Below are positions 35,945-46,662 of a DNA stretch of 64,000 bases, piece by piece. A program made the translations under genes and the position numbers. The notes beneath the pieces are model-generated. The model saw nothing but the letters and a program-made list of their open reading frames with translations. It was not told the DNA's origin and made no database searches. Every line of letters starts with the position of its first letter. The stretch's first letter is position 1. Origin of the DNA: Mycobacterium branderi (GTDB taxonomy: Bacteria; Actinomycetota; Actinomycetes; Mycobacteriales; Mycobacteriaceae); contig NZ_AP022606.1 in NCBI RefSeq assembly GCF_010728725.1, positions 4,340,001 through 4,404,000 of the forward strand, in the 5' to 3' direction.

Positions 35945-35953
35945 CACCACGCC

Positions 35954-37099
35954 TTATTGAGTCAGCTCGGAGGGCGCACCGAGCACTCCCTCGACCGGCT
36001 TGCGCGCGTCGGCTTCTGCCTTGGCCACCGCCTGCACGATCGCCGGGTCGGTTTCGGTGGAGAACCAATCCGCGACCTCGTCGCTGTCGTCCTCGGGCTT
36101 GGGCAGGTCTTCCTCGACCGGCGACGGCTGATACCGGAACACTCCGTCCTCGCCGGGCGCGCCCAGCAGTTTGGTGAAACCCTGTAGCGCCGAACCGAAG
36201 TCGCTGGGCACCACCCACACCTTGTTGGCTTCGCCCTGGGCCATCTTCGGCAGAACCTGCAGATACTGATAGGCCAGCAGCTCCGGAGTCGGCCGGCCCG
36301 CCTTGATGGCGGCGAACGTCTTCTCGATCGCCTTCGCCTGGCCCTGCGCCTGCAGATAGGCCGCCGCCCGTTCCCCTTGCGCACGCAGCATTCGCGACTG
36401 CCGGTCGGCCTCCGCAGCCAGAATCGCGGCTTGCTTGGCACCCTCGGCGGCAAGGATTTCGGCCTGCTTCTGACCTTCGGCCTGCTTGATCGCCGATTCC
36501 CGTTGGCCTTCCGCGGTCAGGATCATTGCCCGCTTCTCCCGGTCGGCCTTCATCTGCTTTTCCATCGATGCCTGGATCGACGGCGGCGGGTCGATGCTGC
36601 GCAACTCGACGCGAGCAACCCGCAGCCCCCAGCGACCTGTGGCCTCGTCCAGCACGCCGCGCAGCTGGCGGTTGATCACCTCGCGCGAAGTCAACGTCTG
36701 CTCCAGGGTCATGCCGCCGACCACGTTGCGCAGCGTGGTGGTCGTCAGCTGCTCGACACCGACGATGTAGTTGCTGATCTCGTAGACCGCGGCCTGCGGA
36801 TTGGTGACCTGGAAGTAGACCACGGTGTCGATGTTGAGGGTCAGGTTGTCCTCGGTGATCACCGGCTGCGGCGGGAACGACACCACCCTTTCGCGCAGAT
36901 CCACCCGGGCGCGGATGCGGTCGATGAACGGCACCAGGAGGGTCAGCTGCCCGCTGACCGTGCGGCTGTAGCGGCCCAGCCGTTCGATGACCGCGGCCTC
37001 GGCCTGCGGGATCAGCGCAATCGATTTGGCCACTACGATGGCGGCGAATATCACCAGGACGGCCAGGAAAACCAGACCGGCGGCGGCACCTTGCATCAT
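35954..37099 (-). CDS. SPFH/stomatin-family protein, Rv1488-like
   Basis: A 381-residue stomatin/prohibitin-type protein, the length recalled for Rv1488. It has an N-terminal membrane hairpin (about 6-28), an SPFH domain (about 25-190) with VSFPPQPVITEDNLTLNIDT, a long coiled coil rich in Ala, Glu and Gln (about 195-290), and an acidic C-terminus. Such proteins form membrane microdomain cages and usually pair with NfeD partners. The NfeD-like gene lies 12 bp upstream in the same operon, as expected. Confidence 0.93.
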   Translation of the reverse strand: MMQGAAAGLVFLAVLVIFAAIVVAKSIALIPQAEAAVIERLGRYSRTVSGQLTLLVPFIDRIRARVDLRERVVSFPPQPVITEDNLTLNIDTVVYFQVTNPQAAVYEISNYIVGVEQLTTTTLRNVVGGMTLEQTLTSREVINRQLRGVLDEATGRWGLRVARVELRSIDPPPSIQASMEKQMKADREKRAMILTAEGQRESAIKQAEGQKQAEILAAEGAKQAAILAAEADRQSRMLRAQGERAAAYLQAQGQAKAIEKTFAAIKAGRPTPELLAYQYLQVLPKMAQGEANKVWVVPSDFGSALQGFTKLLGAPGEDGVFRYQPSPVEEDLPKPEDDSDEVADWFSTETDPAIVQAVAKAEADARKPVEGVLGAPSELTQ

Positions 37100-37111
37100 G
37101 AACTCCTCTAT

Positions 37112-37546
37112 TTAGACGTTCTTCCACACCACCGCGGTGGCACCGTCGATGTGCACGACGGTCACCAGCTCGCCGGGTTCGTACACGTCGACGTCGTTGA
37201 GCGGGCGGGCGGTCCAGATTTGGCCGTCCAACTTGACCTGACCCTCGTCGCGTGCGACCCGGTCGAGGACCAGCGCGTTCTTGCCTTCCAGCGCTTCCAC
37301 GCCGGTCCGCGCACCCACCGCCGGCGTGAGCCGTCGCCGCAGCGCAGGCCGGACCAGCACCAAGAGCAGCACCGAGACCACGAGGAAAACCGCGCCGTCG
37401 GCCCAGATCGGCAAATTCAGCAGCCAGCTGCTGCCCGCCGCGGCAAGGGCGCCGCCCCCCAGCATCAGCAAGAACATATCGCCGGTCAGTGCCTCCGCAC
37501 CGGCAAGACCCAGCGCGACGATCAGCCAGATCAGGGCGGCAGGCAT
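37112..37546 (-). CDS. NfeD-like membrane protein, Rv1487-like
   Basis: A 144-residue NfeD-type protein: two or three membrane helices (about 3-70) followed by a small OB-fold domain (about 80-140) with [16 protein letters not shown] and the ending [10 protein letters not shown]. It is the partner of the SPFH protein encoded directly downstream, and the length is that recalled for Rv1487. The start ATG 37546 is in the 58-bp divergent gap with the Rv1486c-like gene. Confidence 0.92.
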   Translation of the reverse strand: MPAALIWLIVALGLAGAEALTGDMFLLMLGGGALAAAGSSWLLNLPIWADGAVFLVVSVLLLVLVRPALRRRLTPAVGARTGVEALEGKNALVLDRVARDEGQVKLDGQIWTARPLNDVDVYEPGELVTVVHIDGATAVVWKNV

Positions 37547-37590
37547 GTCGCCAGAATATCGCGTGATCCGCCTCGATCGCGCCGAACAAC

Positions 37591-37596
37591 TACACT
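37591..37596 (+). promoter_or_regulatory. -10 box, near-leaderless promoter of Rv1486c-like gene
   Basis: TACACT fits TANNNT and ends 8 nt before the ATG at 37605, so the transcript has almost no leader. Confidence 0.4.
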
Positions 37597-37604
37597 GCGA
37601 GTTC

Positions 37605-38459
37605 ATGTGGTGCCCCAGCGCAACGCTCTCGGTATGGGCCAACGCATGGCTGGCCGGCCAGGCAGCCCCCGACGACGTTCTCGACGCGTTAACCTGTTGG
37701 GCCCCAACGCAATCCGTCACTGCGTACGACGCGGTGGCGGCGGGTCACACCGGTCTGCCGTGGCCTGATGTCGACGACGCTGGTGTGGTGTCGCTGCTGC
37801 AGACTCTGCGCACCGCGGCAGGCAGGACGGGGATCCCGGCGCCCTCGGTGAGCCTGGTGTTGCCGGTGCCCGGCGACGTCCGCGGGCTGGCGGCGGGCAC
37901 CCGGTTCGAGCAGGAGGCCCTGGCGGCGGGCGAGGCGGTGCTGGTCTTCGATCCCCACGATTCCGCCGTCGCCGTCGGACTGGTCCCCGAGTTCAGATAC
38001 GACGACCACGACGACACGGCGGAACCGGAATTGACCGCGTTGTCGTGGACGGTTTACTCGCTGCCGGATGTGACCGCAGTCGACGAGCATCAGCTCGGTG
38101 AAGCCGAATACGAACTGCGGTCGGCGGTACGGTCGGCCGCAGAAATACTCAGCGCGGTCGGGCTCGGCTTGTCCGGCGCCGACGTCGACGATCCGCGCGG
38201 CCTCGTCGAGCAGCTGCTCGAATCCATGCGCCACCACCGGATTCCCGACCATGCGCCCAACCGCGCCGTGCGGGTGCTGGAAACCGCCGCACACGTCGAC
38301 GCGATCATTACGGTCGGCGCAGGGCTGACACCCATTGCTACACAGTCGTCGTCGCAGACGCAGATCGCCAATGATGCGCTGCGGCCATTGGCCGCGGTGG
38401 TGCGCTCGGCCCGGATGGCCGCTGTCAGCGCGATTCTGCGGTCGGCCTGGCGGGGCTGA
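37605..38459 (+). CDS. conserved mycobacterial protein, Rv1486c-like
   Basis: A 284-residue soluble protein similar to recalled Rv1486c (288), of unknown function. It has no signal peptide or membrane helix, is acidic, and contains patches such as [13 protein letters not shown] and [17 protein letters not shown]. The ATG at 37605 fits the promoter position and family N-terminus. Its 3' end overlaps the convergent hemH gene by 35 bases. Confidence 0.82.
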   Translation: MWCPSATLSVWANAWLAGQAAPDDVLDALTCWAPTQSVTAYDAVAAGHTGLPWPDVDDAGVVSLLQTLRTAAGRTGIPAPSVSLVLPVPGDVRGLAAGTRFEQEALAAGEAVLVFDPHDSAVAVGLVPEFRYDDHDDTAEPELTALSWTVYSLPDVTAVDEHQLGEAEYELRSAVRSAAEILSAVGLGLSGADVDDPRGLVEQLLESMRHHRIPDHAPNRAVRVLETAAHVDAIITVGAGLTPIATQSSSQTQIANDALRPLAAVVRSARMAAVSAILRSAWRG

Positions 38460-39471
38460 GCCCCGCAGGCGAAGACCATTCGGCCACGCAGTGCGGCGGC
38501 CCGCACGGCGCGCCGTTGACGCTGGCCCCACAGCCCGGCACCGGGTCCGGCCCGACCACCCGAGCGGGCTCGCGGCCCTCGCGCAGCTCGTCGATCAAAT
38601 CGACTGCCAGCCGGGCGAATCGGCGGTCGGCGTTGGGCGTAGCGGCCCGCGCGAACGCGATCCCCGCCTTGTCGGCCTGTGAGCGCAGCTCGTGGTCGAG
38701 ATCCCACACCACCTCGATGTGGTCGGCGACAAAGCCGATCGGACACACGATCACCGCACCGGTGAGCGTCGAAAGATGGTCGGCGACATCGGGTTCCAGC
38801 CACGGGATCTGCGGGGGTCCCGACCGTGACTGCCACACCAGGTCGTAATCCCGGTATCCGGCGGCCGTTGCCACCAGCCTTGCGGCGTATGCGACTTGGC
38901 TGCTGTACAGCCGGGGACCGCAGCGCTGATCGGCTGCCACCGGGATGGAGTGCGCGGTGAACACCAAACGGGCGCCCGCCGGCACCGTTTTTGCGGCGGC
39001 GGCGACGGCGTCGGCAAACATCTCGACGAACAGCGGATGATCGAAGTAGGGCCGCAGTTTCACCAATTCCGGTGCATCCTCGCCGGCATGGCGACGGGCC
39101 CGGGCGATGTCCTCGACGTATTGGGTACAGCTGGAATAGCCACTCCACGCCGATGTGCTGAACACCGCCGCACGCCGAATTCCGTTGTCGCGCATGGTCG
39201 CGACGACGTCTTCGACATACGGTTGCCAGTTCCGGTTACCGAAATACACCGGCAGGCTGCCGCCGAGTTCGGCGTGCAGTTCGGTGACCAGTGCGCGGTT
39301 GATGCCGTTGATCGGCGACACCCCGCCGAAGTGCAGGTAGTGCTCGGCGACCTCGTCGAGGCGTTCCGGCGGGACGCCCCGGCCGCGGGTCACGTTCTCC
39401 AGAAAGGGCCGCACCTGCTCGGGGCCTTCGGGCCCGCCGAAGGACAGCAGCAGGACCGCGTCGAAGTCCAT
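38425..39471 (-). CDS. hemH: ferrochelatase (coproporphyrin III type) HemH
   Basis: A 348-residue ferrochelatase that inserts Fe2+ in the last steps of heme synthesis; actinobacterial enzymes act on coproporphyrin III. The active-site His174 is in FTAHSIP and the acidic residue is in DLDHELR (about 261). Three C-terminal Cys (314, 323, 328) fit the [2Fe-2S] cluster pattern known from the M. tuberculosis enzyme. The ATG at 39471 overlaps the inhA stop by one base (TGATG), so hemH is the last gene of the fabG1-inhA-hemH operon. The 3' 35 bases overlap the convergent Rv1486c-like gene. Confidence 0.95.
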   Translation of the reverse strand: MDFDAVLLLSFGGPEGPEQVRPFLENVTRGRGVPPERLDEVAEHYLHFGGVSPINGINRALVTELHAELGGSLPVYFGNRNWQPYVEDVVATMRDNGIRRAAVFSTSAWSGYSSCTQYVEDIARARRHAGEDAPELVKLRPYFDHPLFVEMFADAVAAAAKTVPAGARLVFTAHSIPVAADQRCGPRLYSSQVAYAARLVATAAGYRDYDLVWQSRSGPPQIPWLEPDVADHLSTLTGAVIVCPIGFVADHIEVVWDLDHELRSQADKAGIAFARAATPNADRRFARLAVDLIDELREGREPARVVGPDPVPGCGASVNGAPCGPPHCVAEWSSPAGLSPARPTAESR

Positions 39472-40280
39472 CAGAGCAACTGGTTGTGCGCCCCGCCGTC
39501 GGCGAAGATGATGTCGCCGGTGGTGGCCGGCAGCCAGTCGGACAGCACCGCGCACACCGTCTTGGCGACCGGGGTGGCGTCCTTCATGTCCCAGCCGATC
39601 GGCGCCCGCTGGTCCCAGCCCTGCTCGAGCAGCTCCATCTGCTTGCCGGCTTCTTCACCGAGCGCGCCGCCGACGATCGCGCTCATCGCCAGCGTCCGAA
39701 TCGGCCCGGCGGCAACAAGGTTGGAGCGCACACCGTACGGGCCGGCTTCGCGTGCCACGAACCGGTTCACCGACTCCAGCGCGCTCTTGGCCACCGTCAT
39801 CCAGTTGTAGGCCGGCATCGCGCGGGTGGGGTCGAAATCCATCCCGACGATCGCGCCGCCGCGATTCATGATCGGCAACAACGCCTTGGCCAGCGACGCG
39901 TACGAATACGCCGAAATGTGAATACCTTTGGAGACATCCTCATACGGCGCCTCGAAGAACGGATTGATGCCCATCCCGCTGGGCGGCATGTAACCGATCG
40001 AATGCACCACGCCGTCAAGCTGATTGCCCTCGCCGATCACCTCGAGCACCCGCTCGGCCAGCGTGTCGAGGTGCTTCTCGTTTTGCACGTCCAGCTCGAC
40101 CAGCGGCGGCTTTTCGGGCAGCCGGTCGAGGATCCGCTCGATCAGCCGCAGCCGGTCGAACCCGGTGCAGACCAGCTGCGCGCCCTGCTCCTGGGCGACC
40201 CGGGCGATGTGGAACGCGATCGACGCATCGGTGATGATCCCGGTGACCAGGATGCGTTTGCCTTCGAGAAGTCCTGCCAT
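39471..40280 (-). CDS. inhA: NADH-dependent enoyl-ACP reductase InhA
   Basis: A 269-residue FAS-II enoyl-ACP reductase needed for mycolic acid synthesis and the target of isoniazid-NAD and ethionamide adducts. Active-site residues Phe149, Tyr158 and Lys165 are present. Positions where resistance substitutions occur in M. tuberculosis are wild type here (Ile21, Ser94). Differences such as Thr13 and Cys38 are outside the known catalytic set. It lies 16 bp downstream of fabG1, co-transcribed. Confidence 0.98.
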   Translation of the reverse strand: MAGLLEGKRILVTGIITDASIAFHIARVAQEQGAQLVCTGFDRLRLIERILDRLPEKPPLVELDVQNEKHLDTLAERVLEVIGEGNQLDGVVHSIGYMPPSGMGINPFFEAPYEDVSKGIHISAYSYASLAKALLPIMNRGGAIVGMDFDPTRAMPAYNWMTVAKSALESVNRFVAREAGPYGVRSNLVAAGPIRTLAMSAIVGGALGEEAGKQMELLEQGWDQRAPIGWDMKDATPVAKTVCAVLSDWLPATTGDIIFADGGAHNQLL

Positions 40281-40296
40281 GTCCGTCCTTTGTGTC

Positions 40297-41058
<762 letters not shown>

Positions 41059-41067
41059 CTATCGCAT

Positions 41068-41130
41068 CGCCGAGTGGCCACTTATGACACGTCTTTTCGA
41101 CGGAAGCGTGCATTAAGTGGCCACTCGGCG
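41068..41130. repeat. long hairpin repeat, copy B
   Basis: Perfect 17-bp arms (41068-41084 and 41114-41130; CGCCGAGTGGCCACTTA on the plus strand) around a 29-nt loop that contains CTTTTCGACGGAAGCG. It lies 7 bp after the Rv1481-like stop and 19 bp before the fabG1 start, on a common transcription direction, so it could separate the envelope operon from fabG1-inhA. Confidence 0.75.
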
Positions 41131-41136
41131 ACCACA

Positions 41137-42144
41137 CTAAGTAGGTAATCTGCGGTTGATCAGCACCGCGGCCAGAGCGGCCAACGCCAGGATCAGCGAA
41201 CCGAGCCGCAGCCAGCCGACGCTGGCGTCACCGCGGATGGTCTCGTACCCGATCTGCTGCTGCAACGACGCGTAGACCTCTTTGAGCTGCTGCAGATTCG
41301 ACGCGTTGTAGTGGTTGCCGCCGGAGAGTTCGGCGACCTTCTTCATCGTGGTGTCGTCGACGGGCACCGGTTGGCGCTGGCCGTTGATGTCGACGAACCC
41401 GTACGGGGTGCCGAACGAAATGGTCGAGATCGGCACGCCCTGGTCCTTGGCGGTGCGTGCGGCGGTGAACGCCCCCTTGGGATTGTCCGGGTTGGTCGGC
41501 ACCGTCTCCTTGCCGTCGGAGAACAACACGATGCGCGCCGGCGGCGGGGTGTCGCCGCCGCCGATCACCGCGCCGACGGTGGCGATGGCCTGCAATGCGG
41601 TGAAGATGCCTTCGCCGGTGGCGGTTCGGTCGGCGAACTGCAGCTTGTCCAGCGCGGCCTTGGTGGCCTCCCGGTTGGTGGTCGGCTGCACAAGCACCGT
41701 CGCGGTGCCCGCGTAAGCGATCAGGCCCAAGTTGATGCCGGGCGTCAGCTCGCCGGCGAACTCCTTGGCAGCCACCTGTGCGGCCACCATCCGGTTGGGT
41801 TCAACGTCCGTCGCGCGCATCGACTGCGACACGTCGATCACCAGCATCACCACCGCGCGGTTGCGCGGGATCCGCACATCGTGCGTCGGCCCGGCCATCG
41901 CGATGGTCAGCAGTACCAACGACAGTGTCAACAGAATCGCCGCGAGATGCCGCCACCGGGTGGGCTGTTTGGGCGCAACGCTTTCCAGCAGTTCCATGTT
42001 GGCGAACCGCAGCATCCGCCGCTGCCGGGCCACCTGCGCGATGATGTAGAGCGCGACGATGCCGAGAACGACCAGGAAGAACAGAAACCACCACGCGTGA
42101 GCGAACCCGGTGAGCGTCATCGGGCCGAGCAACGGCAAATTCAT
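41137..42144 (-). CDS. VWA-domain membrane protein, Rv1481-like
   Basis: A 335-residue protein, the length recalled for Rv1481. Two N-terminal membrane helices (about 13-37 and 67-87), a von Willebrand factor A domain (about 95-300) with an intact [15 protein letters not shown], and a C-terminal membrane helix. Together with the DUF58 protein and MoxR1 it makes the MoxR-VWA-DUF58 group, thought to be a chaperone-like complex for metal insertion or maturation of envelope proteins. It overlaps the Rv1480-like gene by four bases. Confidence 0.93.
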   Translation of the reverse strand: MNLPLLGPMTLTGFAHAWWFLFFLVVLGIVALYIIAQVARQRRMLRFANMELLESVAPKQPTRWRHLAAILLTLSLVLLTIAMAGPTHDVRIPRNRAVVMLVIDVSQSMRATDVEPNRMVAAQVAAKEFAGELTPGINLGLIAYAGTATVLVQPTTNREATKAALDKLQFADRTATGEGIFTALQAIATVGAVIGGGDTPPPARIVLFSDGKETVPTNPDNPKGAFTAARTAKDQGVPISTISFGTPYGFVDINGQRQPVPVDDTTMKKVAELSGGNHYNASNLQQLKEVYASLQQQIGYETIRGDASVGWLRLGSLILALAALAAVLINRRLPT

Positions 42145-43094
42145 TGGCGCCCCGCCAATGCGCCGCGTCGACGAGATTCCACGAAGCGGACGATGTCGCC
42201 GATCCAGTCGCGGTCGGTGCGCAACGACATCAGCGGCGCCCCGCAGCTGCGGAAGGTGCGCTTGACGTCTGCGCGATGGGCGGCCGCCGCTTTGCCGAAG
42301 TCGTCACGCAGCTGTTCGTCGATGGTGAACTCGCGGGTGACACCGGATTCGGCGTCCTGCAGGATGACGTCGCCCACGTCCGGCAGCTCGACATCGCGGG
42401 GGTCGAGCACCTCGATGCCCAGCACTTCGTGGCGGGCGGCGATCGCGCGCAGCGGCCGCTGCCAGTTGATCGGGCCGAGGAAATCGCTGATGATCACCGC
42501 CATCCCGCGACGGCGCTCGGGGCGGCGCAGCGCGTCGATCGATGCCGCCAGATCGCCGCGCACCCCGACCGGCGCCTTGGGCGCGGTGGCGATGGCGCGC
42601 AACAAGGTCTGCTCATGCTGGCGTCCGGACCGGGCTGGTACCCGGATCCGTTGTGCCCCATTGTCGATCAGCGCGCCGAGCCGGTTGCCGCCGCCGCTGT
42701 TGAGAAATGTGATCGCGGCCGCGGCGGCCACCGCCAGGTCGCGTTTTTCGCAGACGCTGGTGCCGAAGTCCAGGCTGGCCGACATGTCGACCACCAACCA
42801 GGTCTCGAGCTCCCGGTCGGCGATCATCTGCCGCACATGCGGGTGGGTGGTGCGCGCGGTGACTGCCCAGTCCATCCGGCGCACGTCGTCACCGGGCACA
42901 TACTCGCGCGACTCCCCCGGCTCCGAGCCCGGACCCGGGATCAGGCCCAGGTGATCGCCGTGCAGGAGGCCGTCGAGCTTGCGTTTGATGGTGAGTTCGA
43001 GGGTGCGCAGCGCCGCCGACAGCTTCGGGTCGCCGATCTCCCCGCGCTGCATCGACGGCGGATGTACCACCGCCGGCGTTTTGGACTCCGTCAC
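42141..43094 (-). CDS. DUF58 protein, Rv1480-like
   Basis: A 317-residue DUF58 protein, the length recalled for Rv1480. The family motif GEYVPGDD-like segment reads [20 protein letters not shown] near residue 65, followed by a degenerate VWA-like fold ([13 protein letters not shown]). It overlaps moxR1 upstream and the VWA gene downstream by four bases each, so the three are translated together. In M. tuberculosis the group follows ripA and ripB, and has been linked to cell wall homeostasis. Confidence 0.93.
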   Translation of the reverse strand: MTESKTPAVVHPPSMQRGEIGDPKLSAALRTLELTIKRKLDGLLHGDHLGLIPGPGSEPGESREYVPGDDVRRMDWAVTARTTHPHVRQMIADRELETWLVVDMSASLDFGTSVCEKRDLAVAAAAAITFLNSGGGNRLGALIDNGAQRIRVPARSGRQHEQTLLRAIATAPKAPVGVRGDLAASIDALRRPERRRGMAVIISDFLGPINWQRPLRAIAARHEVLGIEVLDPRDVELPDVGDVILQDAESGVTREFTIDEQLRDDFGKAAAAHRADVKRTFRSCGAPLMSLRTDRDWIGDIVRFVESRRRGALAGRQ

Positions 43095-44215
43095 CGACCG
43101 CTAGCCGCGGCCGTGGCGCCTTGCATCACCGGTGGCACCGAATGTCCTTGCTGCGGAACGGCATTCACTTGCGGCATGGCGACCGTCTGCAGGACCCGGT
43201 TGATCACGATCTCCGGCGAGATCTCGTCGGCCAGCGCGTCGTAGGTGAGCACCAGCCGGTGCCGCAGCACGTCGGGAATGACCTCGATGACGTCCTGCGG
43301 AATCACGTAGTCGCGGCCACGCACCAGCGCCAGCGACCGAGCGGCGGCGATGATGCCCAGCGACGCACGCGGGGATGCGCCGAACGCGATCCAGCTCTTG
43401 ACGTCGTTCATCCCGAGCTGCTCGGGGTGGCGGGTGGCGGTGACGACGCGAACCACGTAGTCGACCAGCGCGTGATGCACGAAGTTGTTGGCCGCGATTT
43501 CCTGCAGCCGCAGCAGGTCAGAAGTGTTGAGGATCTGCTTGGGCTCCGGCGGACGCACACCCATCCGGTAGATGATCTCGCGCTCTTCCTCGGGAGAGGG
43601 GTAGCCCACGTTGATCTTGAACAGGAAGCGGTCGCGCTGCGCCTCCGGCAGCGGGTAGACGCCCTCGTGCTCGATCGGGTTCTGGGTTGCCATCACCAGG
43701 AACGGGCTGGGCAGCGGGAAGGTCTTGCCGCCGATAGAAACGTGGCGTTCCTGCATGACCTCCAGCAGCGCCGACTGCACCTTGGCCGGCGCGCGGTTGA
43801 TCTCGTCGGCCAGCAGGAAGTTGACCACCACCGGGCCCAGCTCGGTGTCGAACTCCTCCTTGCCCTGCCGGTAGATGCGCGTACCGATGATGTCTGTGGG
43901 CACCAGGTCGGGCGTGAACTGGATGCGAGCGAACGTCCCGCCGACCACCCGGGCGAACGTCTCCACGGCCAGGGTCTTGGCCACACCCGGCACGCCCTCG
44001 AGCAGTACGTGGCCCTTGGACAGCAGGCCGACCAGCATCCGCTCGACGAGCTGATCCTGGCCGACGATGATGCGCTTGACCTCGAAGATCGCCCGTTCCA
44101 GGGTGTGTACCTCGGCGGCCAGTCCGTTGCCACCGTCCGCCGACGACGCATGCGCCGGCGTCGTCGGCGGCCCGCTCGGGCCGGAGTACCCGCTGGCGCC
44201 ACCTGCTGATGTCAT
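43091..44215 (-). CDS. moxR1: MoxR-family AAA+ ATPase MoxR1
   Basis: A 374-residue AAA+ ATPase, nearly identical in layout to recalled MoxR1 (377). A Gly/Ser-rich N-terminal tail of about 30 residues precedes Walker A GVPGVAKT, Walker B LLADEIN, sensor 1 MATQNP and the arginine finger region EAQRDRF. ATG 44215 fits the family start. It probably works with the DUF58 and VWA proteins encoded next in the operon. Confidence 0.96.
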   Translation of the reverse strand: MTSAGGASGYSGPSGPPTTPAHASSADGGNGLAAEVHTLERAIFEVKRIIVGQDQLVERMLVGLLSKGHVLLEGVPGVAKTLAVETFARVVGGTFARIQFTPDLVPTDIIGTRIYRQGKEEFDTELGPVVVNFLLADEINRAPAKVQSALLEVMQERHVSIGGKTFPLPSPFLVMATQNPIEHEGVYPLPEAQRDRFLFKINVGYPSPEEEREIIYRMGVRPPEPKQILNTSDLLRLQEIAANNFVHHALVDYVVRVVTATRHPEQLGMNDVKSWIAFGASPRASLGIIAAARSLALVRGRDYVIPQDVIEVIPDVLRHRLVLTYDALADEISPEIVINRVLQTVAMPQVNAVPQQGHSVPPVMQGATAAASGR

Positions 44216-44317
44216 CGATACAACCCTTCCACAGCTCTCCACACGGGGCAGCGGCGTGCCCTCGTCCAACTATTCCAGGCCGCCCGGATTCCGTCGACGC
44301 GGGCGGCGCCCGGCGAG

Positions 44318-45016
44318 TCAGTACTCGATGATCCGGGTGACAAACGGCGTCATGCCGGGCGTGCGCACCGGGCTGACCGTGACCTTGCCGGCGATGCTGG
44401 ACGCCTCCAGCATCTGACCGTTGCCCAGATACATGGTGACGTGCTGGCCGCCGCCCGGGCCGTAGAAGATCAGGTCGCCGCGTTTGGCCTGCGACGGCGG
44501 GACGTGCCGGCCGGCGTTGTACTGGTCGCCGGAAAACCGCGGGATCAGTACGCCGACGCCGGCGAAGGCGTAGCGCATCAGGCCCGAACAGTCGAAGCCG
44601 ACGGTGTCGGCGCCCGAGTCCACACCCTTGCTGGGCCCGTTGGGGGTGCCGCCACCCCACGAATACGGCACCCCCATCTGCGACGACGCCCGGCGGATCA
44701 CATATTCGACGGCCTGGCGGCCATAGACCCGCGGAATCCGGCCCGGGGTGGTGTTGGTGTTGTTGCCACCCAGGTTGATCCCGAGCCCGCCGAGGAACTG
44801 CCGCCCCAGATCCATCGTGGTCTGGGTGGCCTGGGCGGTGGCGTTCAGCGAGGCATTGGCGATGGCGACCGGATCCCCCGGGGCGCCGGCGCTGATCACC
44901 GGCGGTAGCGTCGGGTCCCAGGCGCCGTCCTCGGCAACGGCCGGGCAGGCCAGGCCGAGCACCAGCCCGATCACCGCCAACGTCATCCCGATCAGACGCG
45001 AAATCGTCTGGCGCAT
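44318..45016 (-). CDS. ripB: peptidoglycan endopeptidase RipB
   Basis: A 232-residue secreted NlpC/P60 endopeptidase that cleaves the D-glutamyl-meso-DAP bond. A signal peptide occupies about 1-27 (LIGMTLAVIGLVLGLACPAVA). The catalytic core (about 105-232) has Cys143 in FDCSGL and the His in GGQHVTMYLG. AAAGGA lies just upstream of ATG 45016; it is 14 bp after ripA. Unlike RipA it lacks the long coiled-coil domain. The length is near that recalled for Rv1478 (241). Confidence 0.95.
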   Translation of the reverse strand: MRQTISRLIGMTLAVIGLVLGLACPAVAEDGAWDPTLPPVISAGAPGDPVAIANASLNATAQATQTTMDLGRQFLGGLGINLGGNNTNTTPGRIPRVYGRQAVEYVIRRASSQMGVPYSWGGGTPNGPSKGVDSGADTVGFDCSGLMRYAFAGVGVLIPRFSGDQYNAGRHVPPSQAKRGDLIFYGPGGGQHVTMYLGNGQMLEASSIAGKVTVSPVRTPGMTPFVTRIIEY

Positions 45017-45030
45017 AGGTCCTTTCACGG

Positions 45031-46437
45031 TCAGTACTCGATGTAGCGGACCACGTAGGGCGTCATGCCACTGGTGCGAACCGGCGCGACCCTGACCTTC
45101 AAACCGACATCCGGCGCCTCGAGCATCTGGCCGTCGCCGAGGTAGATCGTGACGTGCTGGCTGCCGCCCGGCCCGTAGAAGATGACGTCACCCCGGCGCA
45201 TCTGCGACGACGGGATCTTGCGGCCGAGGTTGTACTGCGAACCTGAGTAGTGCGGCAGTTTGATGCCCACGCCGGCGAACGAATACAGCACCAGCCCCGA
45301 GCAGTCGAAACCGACGGTGTCCGACCCGGAGCCGATTCCGCGACTCGGCCCCGCCGCGTTACCCCCGCCCCAGGAGTACGGCACGCCCAACTGCGACAAC
45401 CCGCGGCGAATCACATATTCGGAGGCCTGCCGTCCGTAGACGCGCGGGATCCGGCCGTTGGTGATGCCGGTGTCGTCGGGCTTGAGGATGCCCATCTGTT
45501 GGAGGAATTTCTTCCCCATGTTGGCGGTGACCTGCGATGAGGTCGCCGAAATGCCCAGGATCGTGTTGATGACGGCGATCGGGTCGCCGGGGACGTTGGC
45601 GCTGGGCACCATCGGCAGGGTCGGGTCCCACTCGCCGTCCCACTGCCCGGGGTTGTGAGCGCGCGGCGCTCCCGGGGCGCCGCCGGGATCCCACCGGTCT
45701 CCAGGGGAAGACGCCGCCCGCGGGCCGGTGCCGGTTCCGCCCCCCGGCGCCGACCAACTGCGGGCGGCGTCAAGCCTGGCCCGGGCCGCGTCGCGCTCGG
45801 CGCCCAGGCGGTTGACTTCTTGCTGCTGTTCGGCGAACGTGCGATGCGCGTTGGTCAGCGCCGCCACCGCCGCGTCCTGGCTGGCCCGCGCCTCCGCGGC
45901 AGCCTTGTCGGCTTTCTGCTTGGCCAACCGCGCCGCAGACTCCTTGTTCACCTGCTCGGTGCGGGCCCGCTGCAGGTTCTCCATCACTCGCTGGGAGCTG
46001 GCGGATAGGGTCCTGCCCGCGGTGGCGGTGGCAATGATGTCGTCCGGGCCGGCGGCGGTCAGATAACTGTCAGAGGGGCCGTTGATGTAGGTCGCCGCCG
46101 CGAACCTGTCGAAGCGCTGCTGCGCCGCAGCGATTGCCGCGTTGGCGTCCTTGACGCCCTGCTGGCTGACTTCGACGTCATGTTGGGCGGCGGCGACGTT
46201 GTCGCGCGCCGTTTCCACGTCGACCAGCGCCTTGTTGACGCTTTCCTGTTCGGTCTTGATTGCGGCGCTGAGGTCCTGCAGACGCTGGTTGGCCTTTGCG
46301 ACGTCGGCGATCAGCCCGCCCAGCGTGTCCGGCCCCGCGCCCGGATCCGCCGTCGCGAGCCCCGGCGTGCACAACACCATGAGCACACAGAGGCTTGCGG
46401 CCAAGCGAGAAAGCGAGCCGCGGCGGAAGCGTCTCAT
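45031..46437 (-). CDS. ripA: peptidoglycan endopeptidase RipA
   Basis: A 468-residue secreted NlpC/P60 endopeptidase required for daughter-cell separation; in M. tuberculosis it interacts with RpfB. Signal peptide about 1-31, coiled-coil domain about 45-235 that keeps the enzyme inactive until processed, proline/glycine linker, then the catalytic domain with Cys379 (FDCSGL), four less than the recalled Cys383. AGGAG lies 4 nt before ATG 46437. The upstream region holds an AT-rich palindrome and GTGAC direct repeats; ripA is a reported MtrA target. Confidence 0.96.
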   Translation of the reverse strand: MRRFRRGSLSRLAASLCVLMVLCTPGLATADPGAGPDTLGGLIADVAKANQRLQDLSAAIKTEQESVNKALVDVETARDNVAAAQHDVEVSQQGVKDANAAIAAAQQRFDRFAAATYINGPSDSYLTAAGPDDIIATATAGRTLSASSQRVMENLQRARTEQVNKESAARLAKQKADKAAAEARASQDAAVAALTNAHRTFAEQQQEVNRLGAERDAARARLDAARSWSAPGGGTGTGPRAASSPGDRWDPGGAPGAPRAHNPGQWDGEWDPTLPMVPSANVPGDPIAVINTILGISATSSQVTANMGKKFLQQMGILKPDDTGITNGRIPRVYGRQASEYVIRRGLSQLGVPYSWGGGNAAGPSRGIGSGSDTVGFDCSGLVLYSFAGVGIKLPHYSGSQYNLGRKIPSSQMRRGDVIFYGPGGSQHVTIYLGDGQMLEAPDVGLKVRVAPVRTSGMTPYVVRYIEY

Positions 46438-46560
46438 TAGTCTCCTATGGCTCAACGCGGGACGGTCGGCGTCGGCCCCAGTGGCACTGGAAGCGCGATC
46501 AGAGCGGAAGCATCAATTGCACCGTAAGTCACAGGAGTCTCTATTGAAACTTTAGTAACA

Positions 46561-46578
46561 AATTACAGGTCTGTAATT
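46561..46578. promoter_or_regulatory. perfect palindrome upstream of ripA
   Basis: AATTACAGGTCTGTAATT has 8-bp arms AATTACAG and CTGTAATT with a 2-bp centre, 124 bp before the ripA start. It is strikingly AT-rich here and operator-like; the factor is unknown. Confidence 0.55.
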
Positions 46579-46587
46579 GAAATGATT

Positions 46588-46603
46588 GTGACCCAATGGT
46601 GAC
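46588..46603. promoter_or_regulatory. GTGAC direct repeat upstream of ripA (possible MtrA box)
   Basis: Two GTGAC pentamers spaced 11 bp (46588-46592 and 46599-46603), on the plus strand. MtrA, an OmpR-type regulator, binds such repeats and is reported to control ripA. Confidence 0.5.
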
Positions 46604-46662
46604 CTGGGCAGTTTGCTACCAGGGGAATATGCAGCGCGATAGCCGCGCCGGCTTGTAGCGAG

